From Roseiarcus sp963842835 (GTDB lineage Bacteria; Pseudomonadota; Alphaproteobacteria; Rhizobiales; Beijerinckiaceae), in contig CAWJIB010000009.1 of the NCBI GenBank assembly GCA_963842835.1, positions 496,001-560,000 of the forward strand: DNA of 64,000 nucleotides, read 5' to 3'. Made by a program: the position numbers and the translations under genes. The number at the start of each line of letters is the position of its first letter. Position 1 is the first letter of the stretch. The notes below the pieces were generated by a model. The model did no database searches, was not told the DNA's origin, and worked only from the letters and a program-made list of their open reading frames with translations. Below are positions 33,990-41,737 of the stretch, one piece after another.

Positions 33990-34210
33990 AGCGCTGTCTC
34001 GAGATCGAGGCGGCGCGGTTCCTGAAGGCGGGACTAAAGTGGGCAGGCGTGACCTATGAGGAACTGGCGAAGCGGCTCAAAGAGCGCGGGCTTGAGGAAA
34101 CGCGGGATTCGATCGCGTCTAAATTGAAACATGGCAGGCTTGCCGAAACGTTTTTTCTCGGATGCCTTGCAGCTCTTGAAAGGGACGGCGCAAGACTCAC
34201 TGACATTTAG
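33989..34210 (+). pseudogene. Fragment of a small DUF6471-type HTH protein
   Basis: In one frame the DNA encodes about 73 residues beginning ERCLEIEAARFLKAGLKWAG and continuing VTYEELAKRLKERGLEETRD, then SIASKLKHGRLAETFFLGCL to TDI and a TAG stop at 34208-34210. This matches the short helix-turn-helix DUF6471 family, which I recall as common in rhizobial accessory DNA. No ATG is present, and the only in-frame GTG is inside the domain. I judge the 5' end lost at the junction with mmcB, although an unusual start cannot be excluded. Confidence 0.6.
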
Positions 34211-34262
34211 TCCGTGGGGATAATTATGGCAGGTTCACAGCAGGGCCGCTCCGGCGGTCGCA

Positions 34263-34871
34263 ATGATGTTCGCAACAAGCAAGGAAGCCAGAAACAACAA
34301 TTCGCTGCCTCCGCGCAAGGCGCCGGACCAGAGGCCCCACGGCTCAAATGCCGAAAGCCACGAACCAAAGCCCAGAAGCGACGAAAACACGATGGCTATA
34401 TGGACTGTTGTCTTAGGCCTGTCCACAGTAGTCCTGTCTATCGCCACTGCGATAAGTGCTTACTTCCTGCATTCGACCGATACAACGATCTCGCGACAAC
34501 TTGACGCTAATCGAATACAACTCCGCGCTTATATTGGCATTGACCAAATACAGACGGCAGGAGTCCCCAGTTCCGATGTCGGCAATACGCCACCGGCAGA
34601 ACAAAGCAAAGGTGTCAATCTGATTACAGTAATCAAGAATTTTGGTCCGACTCCGGCGTTGGATGCATCTCCCTGGGTTTCCATAAATTGGTATCCTAAC
34701 GTAATAGAGCCAGATGTTTCCAAGAGTGATGGAAATCTTTCAAGCAGGTTCGTGGCAACTATTGCTCCAGGACAAAATGCTACAGTTGGCGCAGTCTTCG
34801 TCTCGGACGAGGACATGAAAAAGCCTGTCATCGGGAATGGACGAATATTTATGTCGAGTAATATTGATTAG
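34263..34871 (+). CDS. AT-rich single-pass membrane protein, probably truncated
   Basis: A 202-residue protein of unknown function, much less GC-biased than its neighbours. Residues 1-43 are hydrophilic, 44-68 form one membrane helix (MAIWTVVLGLSTVVLSIATA then ISAYFL), and the rest is an outside or periplasmic domain with RAYIGIDQIQ and VIKNFGPTPALD. Those two motifs are typical of a widespread group of rhizobial hypothetical proteins which normally run on with a YxDxFG-like strand and end in a Tyr-rich tail. Here the reading stops early at NGRIFMSSNID, so the C-terminus may be lost. Likely horizontally acquired. Confidence 0.55.
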   Translation: MMFATSKEARNNNSLPPRKAPDQRPHGSNAESHEPKPRSDENTMAIWTVVLGLSTVVLSIATAISAYFLHSTDTTISRQLDANRIQLRAYIGIDQIQTAGVPSSDVGNTPPAEQSKGVNLITVIKNFGPTPALDASPWVSINWYPNVIEPDVSKSDGNLSSRFVATIAPGQNATVGAVFVSDEDMKKPVIGNGRIFMSSNID

Positions 34872-35246
34872 AGAGACGCGTTGCCGGACACACCAATCCG
34901 TGCTTTTCATTTCTGTAATCTCGTCGTCGGCAGCGGTCAAATCACGGTCAACGCTTCCGTACCATTGGTAATTGCGAGCTACAAACCGGAATGCAATTAC
35001 AGCAAGTGACATTAGGAGCGCGCCCCGCGCCGCCGCGATCAATTAGCGACCTGCGGCGGCGATTGTGGGGAGCGATGGGCGAACCCACTTGTGGCAAGTG
35101 CGCCAAGATACCGCTTTAAGGCGTCGCCGCGCGCAACTCGGCATGATTGCAAAATACCGGCTTGCCCCGGCATTCCATTTGAGGAAAACTCATGTCCCGA
35201 CGCCGATCGCCGGAGGGCGGGCGTCGATCACCGGGAGGAACGGGCA
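34872..35246. other. Spacer with possible remnant of the preceding gene
   Basis: A 375-base region without an intact gene. The first 130 bases remain AT-rich, and one frame reads AFHFCNLVVGSGQ and later SYKPECNYSK, which could be the displaced C-terminal end of the upstream membrane-protein family. The second half returns to GC-rich sequence and should hold the promoter of the PEBP gene. A minus-strand ORF at 34740-35042 is not supported. Confidence 0.35.
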
Positions 35247-35798
35247 ATGCGGAAATTGGCTATGGTGTGCGGCATGCTCATCGCCGGCGCGGCGAGCGCC
35301 GGCGCGGCTCAACTGTCGATCACCAGTACGGACATCAAGCCGGGCGCGCGAATCGCCGACGAGCAGGTCGCCAACGGCTTCGGCTGCTCCGGCAAGAACA
35401 TCTCGCCGGCGCTGAGCTGGTCGGGCGCGCCCAAGGGAACAAAGAGCTTCGCGCTCAGTGTCTACGATCCCGACGCGCCGACCGGCAGCGGCTTCTGGCA
35501 CTGGGTCGTGTTCAACATTCCCGCCGACACGACCTCGCTGCCCAAGAACGCCGGCGATCCGAAGGCGGCCCTCGCCCCCGCGGGCGCGATTCAGGGCCAC
35601 AACGACGCCGGGACGCAAGGCTATTTCGGCCCTTGCCCGCCCAAGGGCGACAAGCCGCACCACTATCACTTCCAGATCTTCGCGGTGGACGTCGACAAGC
35701 TCGACGCCGACGAGAACGCTTCGCCGGCGGTCGTCGGCTTCAATCTGCATTTCCATACGCTGGCGAAAGCCACGCTCACCGGCCTTTGGGGCCGCTGA
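35247..35798 (+). CDS. Exported YbhB/YbcL (PEBP-family) protein
   Basis: Phosphatidylethanolamine-binding-protein-fold member of 183 residues. A signal peptide (ending GAASAGAAQ) is followed by the ligand-site motifs: NISPALSWSGAPKGTKSFAL, YDPDAPTGSGFWHWVVFNIP and the C-terminal HHYHFQIFAVD. The start at 35247 follows GGGAGGA. Bacterial members (E. coli YbhB/YbcL) have unclear function; some act as kinase or protease inhibitors. It is a single gene, converging with the ClpP-fold gene. Confidence 0.9.
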   Translation: MRKLAMVCGMLIAGAASAGAAQLSITSTDIKPGARIADEQVANGFGCSGKNISPALSWSGAPKGTKSFALSVYDPDAPTGSGFWHWVVFNIPADTTSLPKNAGDPKAALAPAGAIQGHNDAGTQGYFGPCPPKGDKPHHYHFQIFAVDVDKLDADENASPAVVGFNLHFHTLAKATLTGLWGR

Positions 35799-35861
35799 AG
35801 CGCGATCCGGGTCCGGCCGTGCGTCGGACCCGGCCGATCAACTCCCGTCCAGCGAACGCGG

Positions 35862-37247
35862 TCATCGGCTCAAAGCGGTGTCCTGCGGGCAGGCTTCGTC
35901 GAACAGCGGCTTCGCGCCATCCGCCGCGACGGGATCGATCGCCACCGGCGGCTCGCTGGGATGGGCCGGCTCGTCCGCCCCGGCGCCCATTCCCGCGACC
36001 GGTTCGATAAAGCTGACGATGGCGCTCCCGCCGCGCCTCAGTCGGCAGAAACTGCGCACGGGAATCGCCACGCGCATCGGCTTGCCTGCGCCGCTTTTTC
36101 CCGCGTGAAACTCCGCGCCCTCGGGATAGAGGATCACGAAGATCCCCGAGCCGCGCACATCGACCGGCGTCCCCTCGGCCGAATCGCGCGCGAGGAAGGT
36201 GGCGAACACCGCCCCGCCGCCGCGTCGGTAGGCGAAAGAAGCTTCGAGCGCCGCCGGCCGGCCCTCGACCGGGCGTCCGAGCGGCGAGGCGCTCTTGGCG
36301 ACGAAGAGGGAGGCGGCGCCCGACCGTGCGTCGACCGGTTCGCCTCTGAGGCCGCTCTCTGCGGCGTCGTCGAGGACGGGCGAAGCGCTGTCCACCCAGA
36401 TTGTCGCGAGGCGCGAGGTCTCGAGTTCCTCGGCGGTCAGCCAATGGACGTCCCTGGCCGGCGTCGCCAGCATCAGCTTCATCACGGGGTCGAGGACGCC
36501 CATTTCGGCCAGGTACAGGCCGACGCTGTCGTTGACGCTCCTATCGGCGGTCCGCTTCGTCGTCGCGGTCGAGCGGCGCTCCCCGACGAGCTTGCGCGAG
36601 AGCTCCAGTTTGAGCCCGGCCAGGACGAAATAGCGCACGGAGTAGAGGCGCTTGACCTGGGTCTTGCTGACGAGCTCCGTCAATTGATGAACGCCGACCA
36701 ACGACAGCGGGCTGACATAACGTTCAACGCCGCCGGCCAGCACCAGCGCGCACGCCGAAGCGCAATAGGCGCCCCAGGACTCCGCCGACCCTCGCGCCTC
36801 GCCGCAATCCCTCGTGCTCGCCGGGCAGGGCGCGATCGCGGTGTGAGCGACGACGACGGCGAGGCGCCGGGCGCGGATCAGCCGGCCCATCGCCATCGCG
36901 TCCTGCACCGAGCCGCCCGCGGAATTGATGAAGATCGGCAGGCGGCGATCGCCGAGCGCCGCGATCACGCGAGCCAAAGCGTCCGCCGTTCCCCTGACGA
37001 TCTTGCCCTCGGCCGATACCCATTCCGGGCAGTCGGTCTGGCAGGCCGAGCCGCCGCTTCTGACGCGAATGAATCGCATGGGCGCGAGCGAGGTCGGCGC
37101 GGCCTGGAGCGCCGGTGCGGCGCGGACGCGGGAACCCGCGTCGATCGCGCCCGCCAGCAGCGCCGCCGTCGCGACGACGCTCATCGCTCGGGCGAAGGTT
37201 TTGCTCGCGCGTAAGCGGGAAAGGCGCCGGAAAAACATTTGCTGCAT
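35862..37247 (-). CDS. Periplasmic ClpP-fold protein (COG3904-like)
   Basis: A 461-residue protein from the start at 37247; an ATG at 37307 is possible but leaves only 15 bases before the divergent trpA start. An N-terminal membrane anchor or signal (VVATAALLAGAIDAGSRVRA) precedes a ClpP/crotonase fold: PIFINSAGGSVQDAMAMGRL (oxyanion strand), WGAYCASACALVLAGG, where the Ser occupies the nucleophile position, and LVGVHQLTEL, where the His may be the base. This resembles the COG3904 predicted periplasmic proteases. The C-terminal 200 residues are unrecognised, and several conserved Cys suggest disulfides. Function unknown. Confidence 0.65.
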   Translation of the reverse strand: MQQMFFRRLSRLRASKTFARAMSVVATAALLAGAIDAGSRVRAAPALQAAPTSLAPMRFIRVRSGGSACQTDCPEWVSAEGKIVRGTADALARVIAALGDRRLPIFINSAGGSVQDAMAMGRLIRARRLAVVVAHTAIAPCPASTRDCGEARGSAESWGAYCASACALVLAGGVERYVSPLSLVGVHQLTELVSKTQVKRLYSVRYFVLAGLKLELSRKLVGERRSTATTKRTADRSVNDSVGLYLAEMGVLDPVMKLMLATPARDVHWLTAEELETSRLATIWVDSASPVLDDAAESGLRGEPVDARSGAASLFVAKSASPLGRPVEGRPAALEASFAYRRGGGAVFATFLARDSAEGTPVDVRGSGIFVILYPEGAEFHAGKSGAGKPMRVAIPVRSFCRLRRGGSAIVSFIEPVAGMGAGADEPAHPSEPPVAIDPVAADGAKPLFDEACPQDTALSR

Positions 37248-37322
37248 TATCGTGGCGAACGATTGGCCTGTCGAGCCCCGCTGAGGTTTCCCTCGCGCGC
37301 GCCGCATGCTAACGAGCCGCCC

Positions 37323-38177
37323 ATGAGCACTCGCATCGACCGCCGCTTCGCCGCCCTCAGCGCTCAGCGCCGCGCCGCGCTCGTCACCTTCGTGATGGCG
37401 GGCGATCCGGACGCGGCCACGTCCCTCGCGATCGTCAAGGCGCTGCCGATGGCGGGCGCCGACGTGATCGAGATCGGCATGCCGTTCACCGATCCGATGG
37501 CCGACGGCCCGGCGATTCAGGCCGCGGGCCTACGCGCGCTTCGTGGCGGGCAGACCATGCGCAAGACGCTGGCGCTGGTGCGCGACTTTCGCGCCGGCGA
37601 CGCCGACACGCCCGTCGTGCTGATGGGCTACTACAATCCGATCTACGTCTACGGCGTCGAAGCCTTCTTGCGCGACGCGGGCGTGGCCGGGGTCGACGGG
37701 CTGATCGTCGTCGATCTGCCGCCAGAGGAAGACGAGGAATTGTGCCTGCCGGCCTTGAAGGCCGGGCTCAATTTCATCCGTCTGGCGACGCCGACCACGG
37801 ACGACAAGCGCCTTCCCACGGTGCTCTCCAACACTTCGGGCTTCGTCTACTACGTCTCGATCACCGGCATTACCGGTTCGGCGGCGCCAGACGTCTCGAA
37901 AGTCGGCGAGGCGGTTGCGCGCATCAAGCGGCATACCCATCTGCCGGTCGCGGTGGGATTCGGCGTGAAGGACGCCGCGAGCGCGGCCGACATCGCCGCC
38001 AAAGCGGATGGCGTCGTCGTCGGATCGGCGCTGGTCGAAGCCGTGCGCGCCTCGCTCGTCGACGGCAAAGCGGGGCCGGGCACGGTCGGCGCGGTGGCCG
38101 GCCTGGTCGAGCGAATGGCCGCGGGCGTGCGCGGCGTCGCTAAGACGCCGTCGGAGCTCTTGAGGGAAAGCCGATGA
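37323..38177 (+). CDS. trpA: Tryptophan synthase alpha chain
   Basis: Cleaves indole-3-glycerol phosphate to indole for TrpB. The 284-residue (beta/alpha)8 protein has the catalytic Glu in VIEIGMPFTDPMADGPAIQAA and the Asp in GLIVVDLPPEE, plus the phosphate-binding GFGVKDAASA and GVVVGSALVE. Its ATGA overlap with accD is the common alphaproteobacterial trpA-accD order. trpB and trpF, normally just upstream, are missing here; the neighbour is the divergent ClpP-fold gene. Confidence 0.96.
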   Translation: MSTRIDRRFAALSAQRRAALVTFVMAGDPDAATSLAIVKALPMAGADVIEIGMPFTDPMADGPAIQAAGLRALRGGQTMRKTLALVRDFRAGDADTPVVLMGYYNPIYVYGVEAFLRDAGVAGVDGLIVVDLPPEEDEELCLPALKAGLNFIRLATPTTDDKRLPTVLSNTSGFVYYVSITGITGSAAPDVSKVGEAVARIKRHTHLPVAVGFGVKDAASAADIAAKADGVVVGSALVEAVRASLVDGKAGPGTVGAVAGLVERMAAGVRGVAKTPSELLRESR

Positions 38178-39040
38178 ACTGGATTTCCAACGTCGTTCCG
38201 CCGAAGATCCGCTCGTTCCTGCGGCGCGAAACTCCGGAAAACCTGTGGGTCAAATGCCCGGAGAGCGGCCAGCTCGTCTTCCATAAGGATCTTGAGGCCA
38301 ACCTCATGGTCGTGCCGGGCTCCGGCTACCATATGGCGATCGCCCCCACGGCGCGCCTCGCTTCGTTGTTCGACGAAGGCGAATTCGAAGAGCTCCCGAC
38401 GCCGGAGACATTGACCGACCCGCTGAAATTTCGCGACGTCAAGCGCTACGCCGACCGGCTGAAGGAGAACCGCGCCAAGACCGGATCAGCGGACGCGGTC
38501 ACGGTCGCGGTCGGCCGAGTCGAGGGCCTGGCGGCGACGGTCGCGGTGCACGACTTCGCGTTTCAAGGGGGCACGCTCGGCATCGCCGAGGGAGAGGCGA
38601 TCGTGGCGGGAATGAGCGAGGCGGTCGCCCGGCGCACGCCCTTCATCATCTTCACCGCCTCGGGCGGAGCGCGCATGCAGGAAGGCATGTTCGCGCTGAT
38701 GCAGATGCCGCGCACGACGGTGGCGGTCCAGCGCCTGCGCGCGGCCAAGCTGCCCTATATCGTCGTGCTCACCAATCCCACCACCGGCGGCGTCACGGCG
38801 TCCTATGCGATGCTCGGCGACGTGCAGCTCGCCGAGCCCGGCGCCGTGATCGGATTCGCGGGCGCGCGCGTCATCGAGCAGACCGTTCGCGAGCGCCTGC
38901 CCGAGGGCTTCCAGCGCGCCGAATTCCTCGAAGCGCACGGCATGGTCGACATGGTCGTGCCACGTCAGCAGATGCGGGCGACGCTGGCGCGGCTTTGCAA
39001 GATGCTGACCAAGACGCCGAGCGAGTCGGCGGCGGCGTGA
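38174..39040 (+). CDS. accD: Acetyl-CoA carboxylase carboxyltransferase subunit beta
   Basis: Transfers the carboxyl group from biotin to acetyl-CoA in fatty-acid synthesis, with AccA. The 288-residue protein has the crotonase-fold core (IIFTASGGARMQEGMFALMQ and YIVVLTNPTTGGVTASYAM). The N-terminal zinc ribbon is degenerate: NLWVKCPESGQLVFHKDL keeps Cys28, but the other three ligand positions are Ser or Val (LMVVPGSGYHM). I recall the same loss in other Rhizobiales AccD, so it is probably a lineage trait. Overlaps trpA by four bases. Confidence 0.96.
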   Translation: MNWISNVVPPKIRSFLRRETPENLWVKCPESGQLVFHKDLEANLMVVPGSGYHMAIAPTARLASLFDEGEFEELPTPETLTDPLKFRDVKRYADRLKENRAKTGSADAVTVAVGRVEGLAATVAVHDFAFQGGTLGIAEGEAIVAGMSEAVARRTPFIIFTASGGARMQEGMFALMQMPRTTVAVQRLRAAKLPYIVVLTNPTTGGVTASYAMLGDVQLAEPGAVIGFAGARVIEQTVRERLPEGFQRAEFLEAHGMVDMVVPRQQMRATLARLCKMLTKTPSESAAA

Positions 39041-39062
39041 CGGGCCGAGCGCGGAGCGCCGC

Positions 39063-40367
39063 ATGAGCCAGACCGACGCGATTTCGGCGCGCTTCGCGCC
39101 GCTGCATCCCCGGCGCATCGATCTTTCGCTCGGCCGCATCGAGCGCCTGCTCGGCGACTTGGGCTCGCCGCACAAGCGCCTGCCCCCCGTCGTGCATGTC
39201 GCGGGAACCAACGGCAAGGGCTCGACCGTCGCCTTCATGCGCGCCGCGCTCGAGGCGGCGGGCAAGCGCGTCCACGTCTATACCTCGCCCCATCTCGTGC
39301 GCTTCAACGAGCGCATTCGCCTCAACGGCGCGCTGGTCGACGACGAGCGCCTCGCGGGGGCGCTCGACCGCTGTGAGAGCGTCAACGCGGGCCAGCCGAT
39401 TTCCGTCTTCGAGATCACGACGGCGGCGGCCCTGCTGCTGTTCAGCGAGGCGCCGGCCGATTATCTCCTGCTTGAAGTCGGCCTCGGCGGCCGCTTCGAC
39501 GCCACCAACGTCATCGACGCGCCGGCCGCGACGATCATCACGCCGGTCTCGTTCGACCACCTGGAATTTCTCGGCGCGACGATTGAAAAAATCGCCTACG
39601 AGAAAGCCGGAATTTTGCGGCATGGCGCGCCGGCGATCATTGCGGAGCAGGAGGACGCCGCGCTCGCGATCATCGAACGCGAGGCGTTGCGCGTGGGCGC
39701 GCCGCGCATCGTCGCGGAGCGCGACTTCTTCGTGCGCGCCGAAAGCGGCCGCCTCATCTTCGAGGACCGCGACGGCCTCCTCGACCTGCCGCTGCCGCGC
39801 CTGCCCGGCCGGCACCAGCACGGCAACGCCGCGACGGCGATCGCGGCGCTGCGCGCCATCGAGCCGGCCTTGCCCACGCGCGCGCTCGAACGCGGACTGC
39901 TGGAGGCCGACTGGCCCGCCCGCCTGCAACGCCTGCGCGGCGGACCGCTGATGGCGCTCGCGCCCGCGCAAGCCGAAGTCTGGCTCGACGGCGCCCATAA
40001 CGAAGCGGGCGGACGGGTCCTGGCCGAGGCGATGGCCGATTTCGAGGATCAGTCGCCGCGCCCGTTGGCGCTGATCTGCGGCACGCTGACGAGCAAGGAC
40101 ACCGCCGGCTTCCTCGGCCATTTCAAGGGGCTCGCGCAGGAGACGCTCGCCGTGCCGATCGCGGGCGAACACGCTGGGCGCTCCGCCGAGGAGGTCGCCG
40201 CGATCGCGCGCAGCGTCGGCCTTTCCGCCGCGGCCTGCGACAGCGTCGCCTCGGCGCTGCGCTTCCTGGCGGCGCGCGAGTGGCCGAAGCCGCCGCGCAT
40301 CCTCATCGCGGGATCGCTGTATCTGGCCGGCGCGGTCCTCGAGGAAAACGGCGCCGCGCCGCGGTGA
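39063..40367 (+). CDS. folC: Bifunctional folylpolyglutamate synthase / dihydrofolate synthase
   Basis: Mur-ligase family enzyme of 434 residues that adds glutamate to folates. The ATP-binding P-loop HVAGTNGKGSTVAFM lies at residues 45-59, followed by TSPHLVRFNERI, the LLEVGLGGRFDATN metal/substrate loop, and the linker/C-terminal WLDGAHNEAGG typical of FolC. Length is normal. It begins 22 bases after accD, completing the trpA-accD-folC cluster. Confidence 0.95.
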   Translation: MSQTDAISARFAPLHPRRIDLSLGRIERLLGDLGSPHKRLPPVVHVAGTNGKGSTVAFMRAALEAAGKRVHVYTSPHLVRFNERIRLNGALVDDERLAGALDRCESVNAGQPISVFEITTAAALLLFSEAPADYLLLEVGLGGRFDATNVIDAPAATIITPVSFDHLEFLGATIEKIAYEKAGILRHGAPAIIAEQEDAALAIIEREALRVGAPRIVAERDFFVRAESGRLIFEDRDGLLDLPLPRLPGRHQHGNAATAIAALRAIEPALPTRALERGLLEADWPARLQRLRGGPLMALAPAQAEVWLDGAHNEAGGRVLAEAMADFEDQSPRPLALICGTLTSKDTAGFLGHFKGLAQETLAVPIAGEHAGRSAEEVAAIARSVGLSAAACDSVASALRFLAAREWPKPPRILIAGSLYLAGAVLEENGAAPR

Positions 40368-40490
40368 CGGCGAAGGGCTGATGGGCGGCGCACGGTTCCG
40401 ACCGTCCACTTCGCGTGGTTAGCGGTCGTTTTCGGACCCGGTCATCGCGCGCAACTCGCATTGCCGCTGCAGGCCGAATATAGCTGCTGC

Positions 40491-41084
40491 ATGTTCGACC
40501 TGGCCGCTCAATATGAAGCCGTGCAACGGCGCGACCCCGTCCTAGACGGGGTAGTGTTTCTAGCTGTCAAGACGACCGGAATCTACTGCCGCCCCGTTTG
40601 TAAGGCGCGTACCCCGCTCGCGCGCAATATAGAGTTCTATCCAAGCGCAGCGGCCGCGGAACGTGCCGGCTATCGCCCCTGCCTCCGCTGCCGCCCTGAA
40701 ACAGCTCCGTTTTGTCCAGCGTGGAAGGGCACCAAGACAACTGTGGAGCGGGCTCTGGCCCTAATTGAGGCTGGCGCTCTCGACAGGAATACTGTTGATG
40801 CGCTGGCCGAATGTCTCGGGATAGGCCCGCGCCACCTATCGCGTCTATTTGCCGAGCATCTTGATGCGTCGCCGCTGCAAGTCGCGCAATCGCTTCGTAT
40901 CCAGCGCGCCAAGCGCCTCCTCGATGACACCGATCTTCCCATCGTTGCAATTGCCGAGCGTGCAGGGTTTTCGAGCCCGCGGCGAATGAGCGCCGCATTC
41001 GCGCAGCTTTATGGACAGCCACCCTCGGCCTTGCGGAGGCGGCATACGAAGCGGGTTCTGAGGTTGGCTAACGTTACGCACTAA
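40491..41084 (+). CDS. Ada-type metal-binding domain plus AraC HTH regulator
   Basis: A 197-residue protein. Residues 1-75 are the Ada N-terminal Zn domain: VKTTGIYCRPVCKARTP and RPCLRCRPE supply the four cysteines, the first being the methyl acceptor in Ada. Residues about 90-180 are an AraC-type HTH (VDALAECLGIGPRHLSRLF, then PIVAIAERAGFSSPRRMSAAF). There is no C-terminal O6-alkylguanine methyltransferase and no AlkA domain, so this is AdaA-like and probably a methylation-sensing activator. Base composition is somewhat lower in GC than the flanks. The thioesterase gene follows 15 bases later. Confidence 0.85.
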   Translation: MFDLAAQYEAVQRRDPVLDGVVFLAVKTTGIYCRPVCKARTPLARNIEFYPSAAAAERAGYRPCLRCRPETAPFCPAWKGTKTTVERALALIEAGALDRNTVDALAECLGIGPRHLSRLFAEHLDASPLQVAQSLRIQRAKRLLDDTDLPIVAIAERAGFSSPRRMSAAFAQLYGQPPSALRRRHTKRVLRLANVTH

Positions 41085-41099
41085 AAGTTCAATCAGGAA

Positions 41100-41591
41100 A
41101 TGAAGCCGATGCCGAGCCATATCGCCAGCAAGACGTATGGGACCGTCAGCGCCGATAGGCAGAAGGAGATGAGCGGCTTGGAATTTGTCCGAGGGCTCGT
41201 CGACGGGACGCTGCCTCTCAATACGATAGCCCAGACCTTGGGTTATGATGTGACCGAGGCGGTAAGCGGGCGTGTCGTCGTCACCGCGGAACCGAGTGGC
41301 ATCCATCTCAATCCAGCCGGAACGGTGCATGGTGGTCTCGCGGCCACGCTGCTCGACAGCTGCATGGGACTAGCCATCCAGTCGACTCTGGAGAAGGGAG
41401 TCGGTCAGACGACGCTCGAGTTCAAGATTTCACTCGTGCGGCCCATCACTCCTGAGACAGGGGTGATCAAGGCGGAGGGTATTGTGTTGAGCCGGGGCCG
41501 GCGAGTTGGCACAGCGGAAGGACGCGTCGTAGATGGCAAAGGGCGTTTGCTCGCCCATGGCACGACCACGTGCCTGATTTTTCAGAGCTGA
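41100..41591 (+). CDS. PaaI-family hotdog thioesterase
   Basis: Acyl-CoA thioesterase-like protein of 163 residues. The hotdog core is visible: LNPAGTVHGGLAATLLDSCMGLAIQS with the catalytic Asp in LLDSC and the HGG motif, then TLEFKISLVRPI and LAHGTTTCLIF. Substrate unknown. It follows the Ada-like regulator by 15 bases with the ribosome-binding site CAGGAA, so the two probably form an operon; why a methylation-responsive regulator would control a thioesterase is not obvious. Confidence 0.86.
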   Translation: MKPMPSHIASKTYGTVSADRQKEMSGLEFVRGLVDGTLPLNTIAQTLGYDVTEAVSGRVVVTAEPSGIHLNPAGTVHGGLAATLLDSCMGLAIQSTLEKGVGQTTLEFKISLVRPITPETGVIKAEGIVLSRGRRVGTAEGRVVDGKGRLLAHGTTTCLIFQS

Positions 41592-41737
41592 TGGCGCCGT
41601 TGCGCATTCGGAACTGTTGGGTATCCGCGAAACGGCGTTTGCTAGGCAATCAGCGCGCTCGCCAGCGCCGCGGCCCGGTCGAGCCTAAGCCCCCGCGCAC
41701 GGTTGGAAAGGCGGTCCATTGGACCCATGAAACAAGT

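Noticed and set aside
34740..35042. 100-residue minus-strand ORF with a hydrophobic start
   Set aside because: It overlaps the AT-rich membrane gene antisense, has no recognisable domain and shows no start context.
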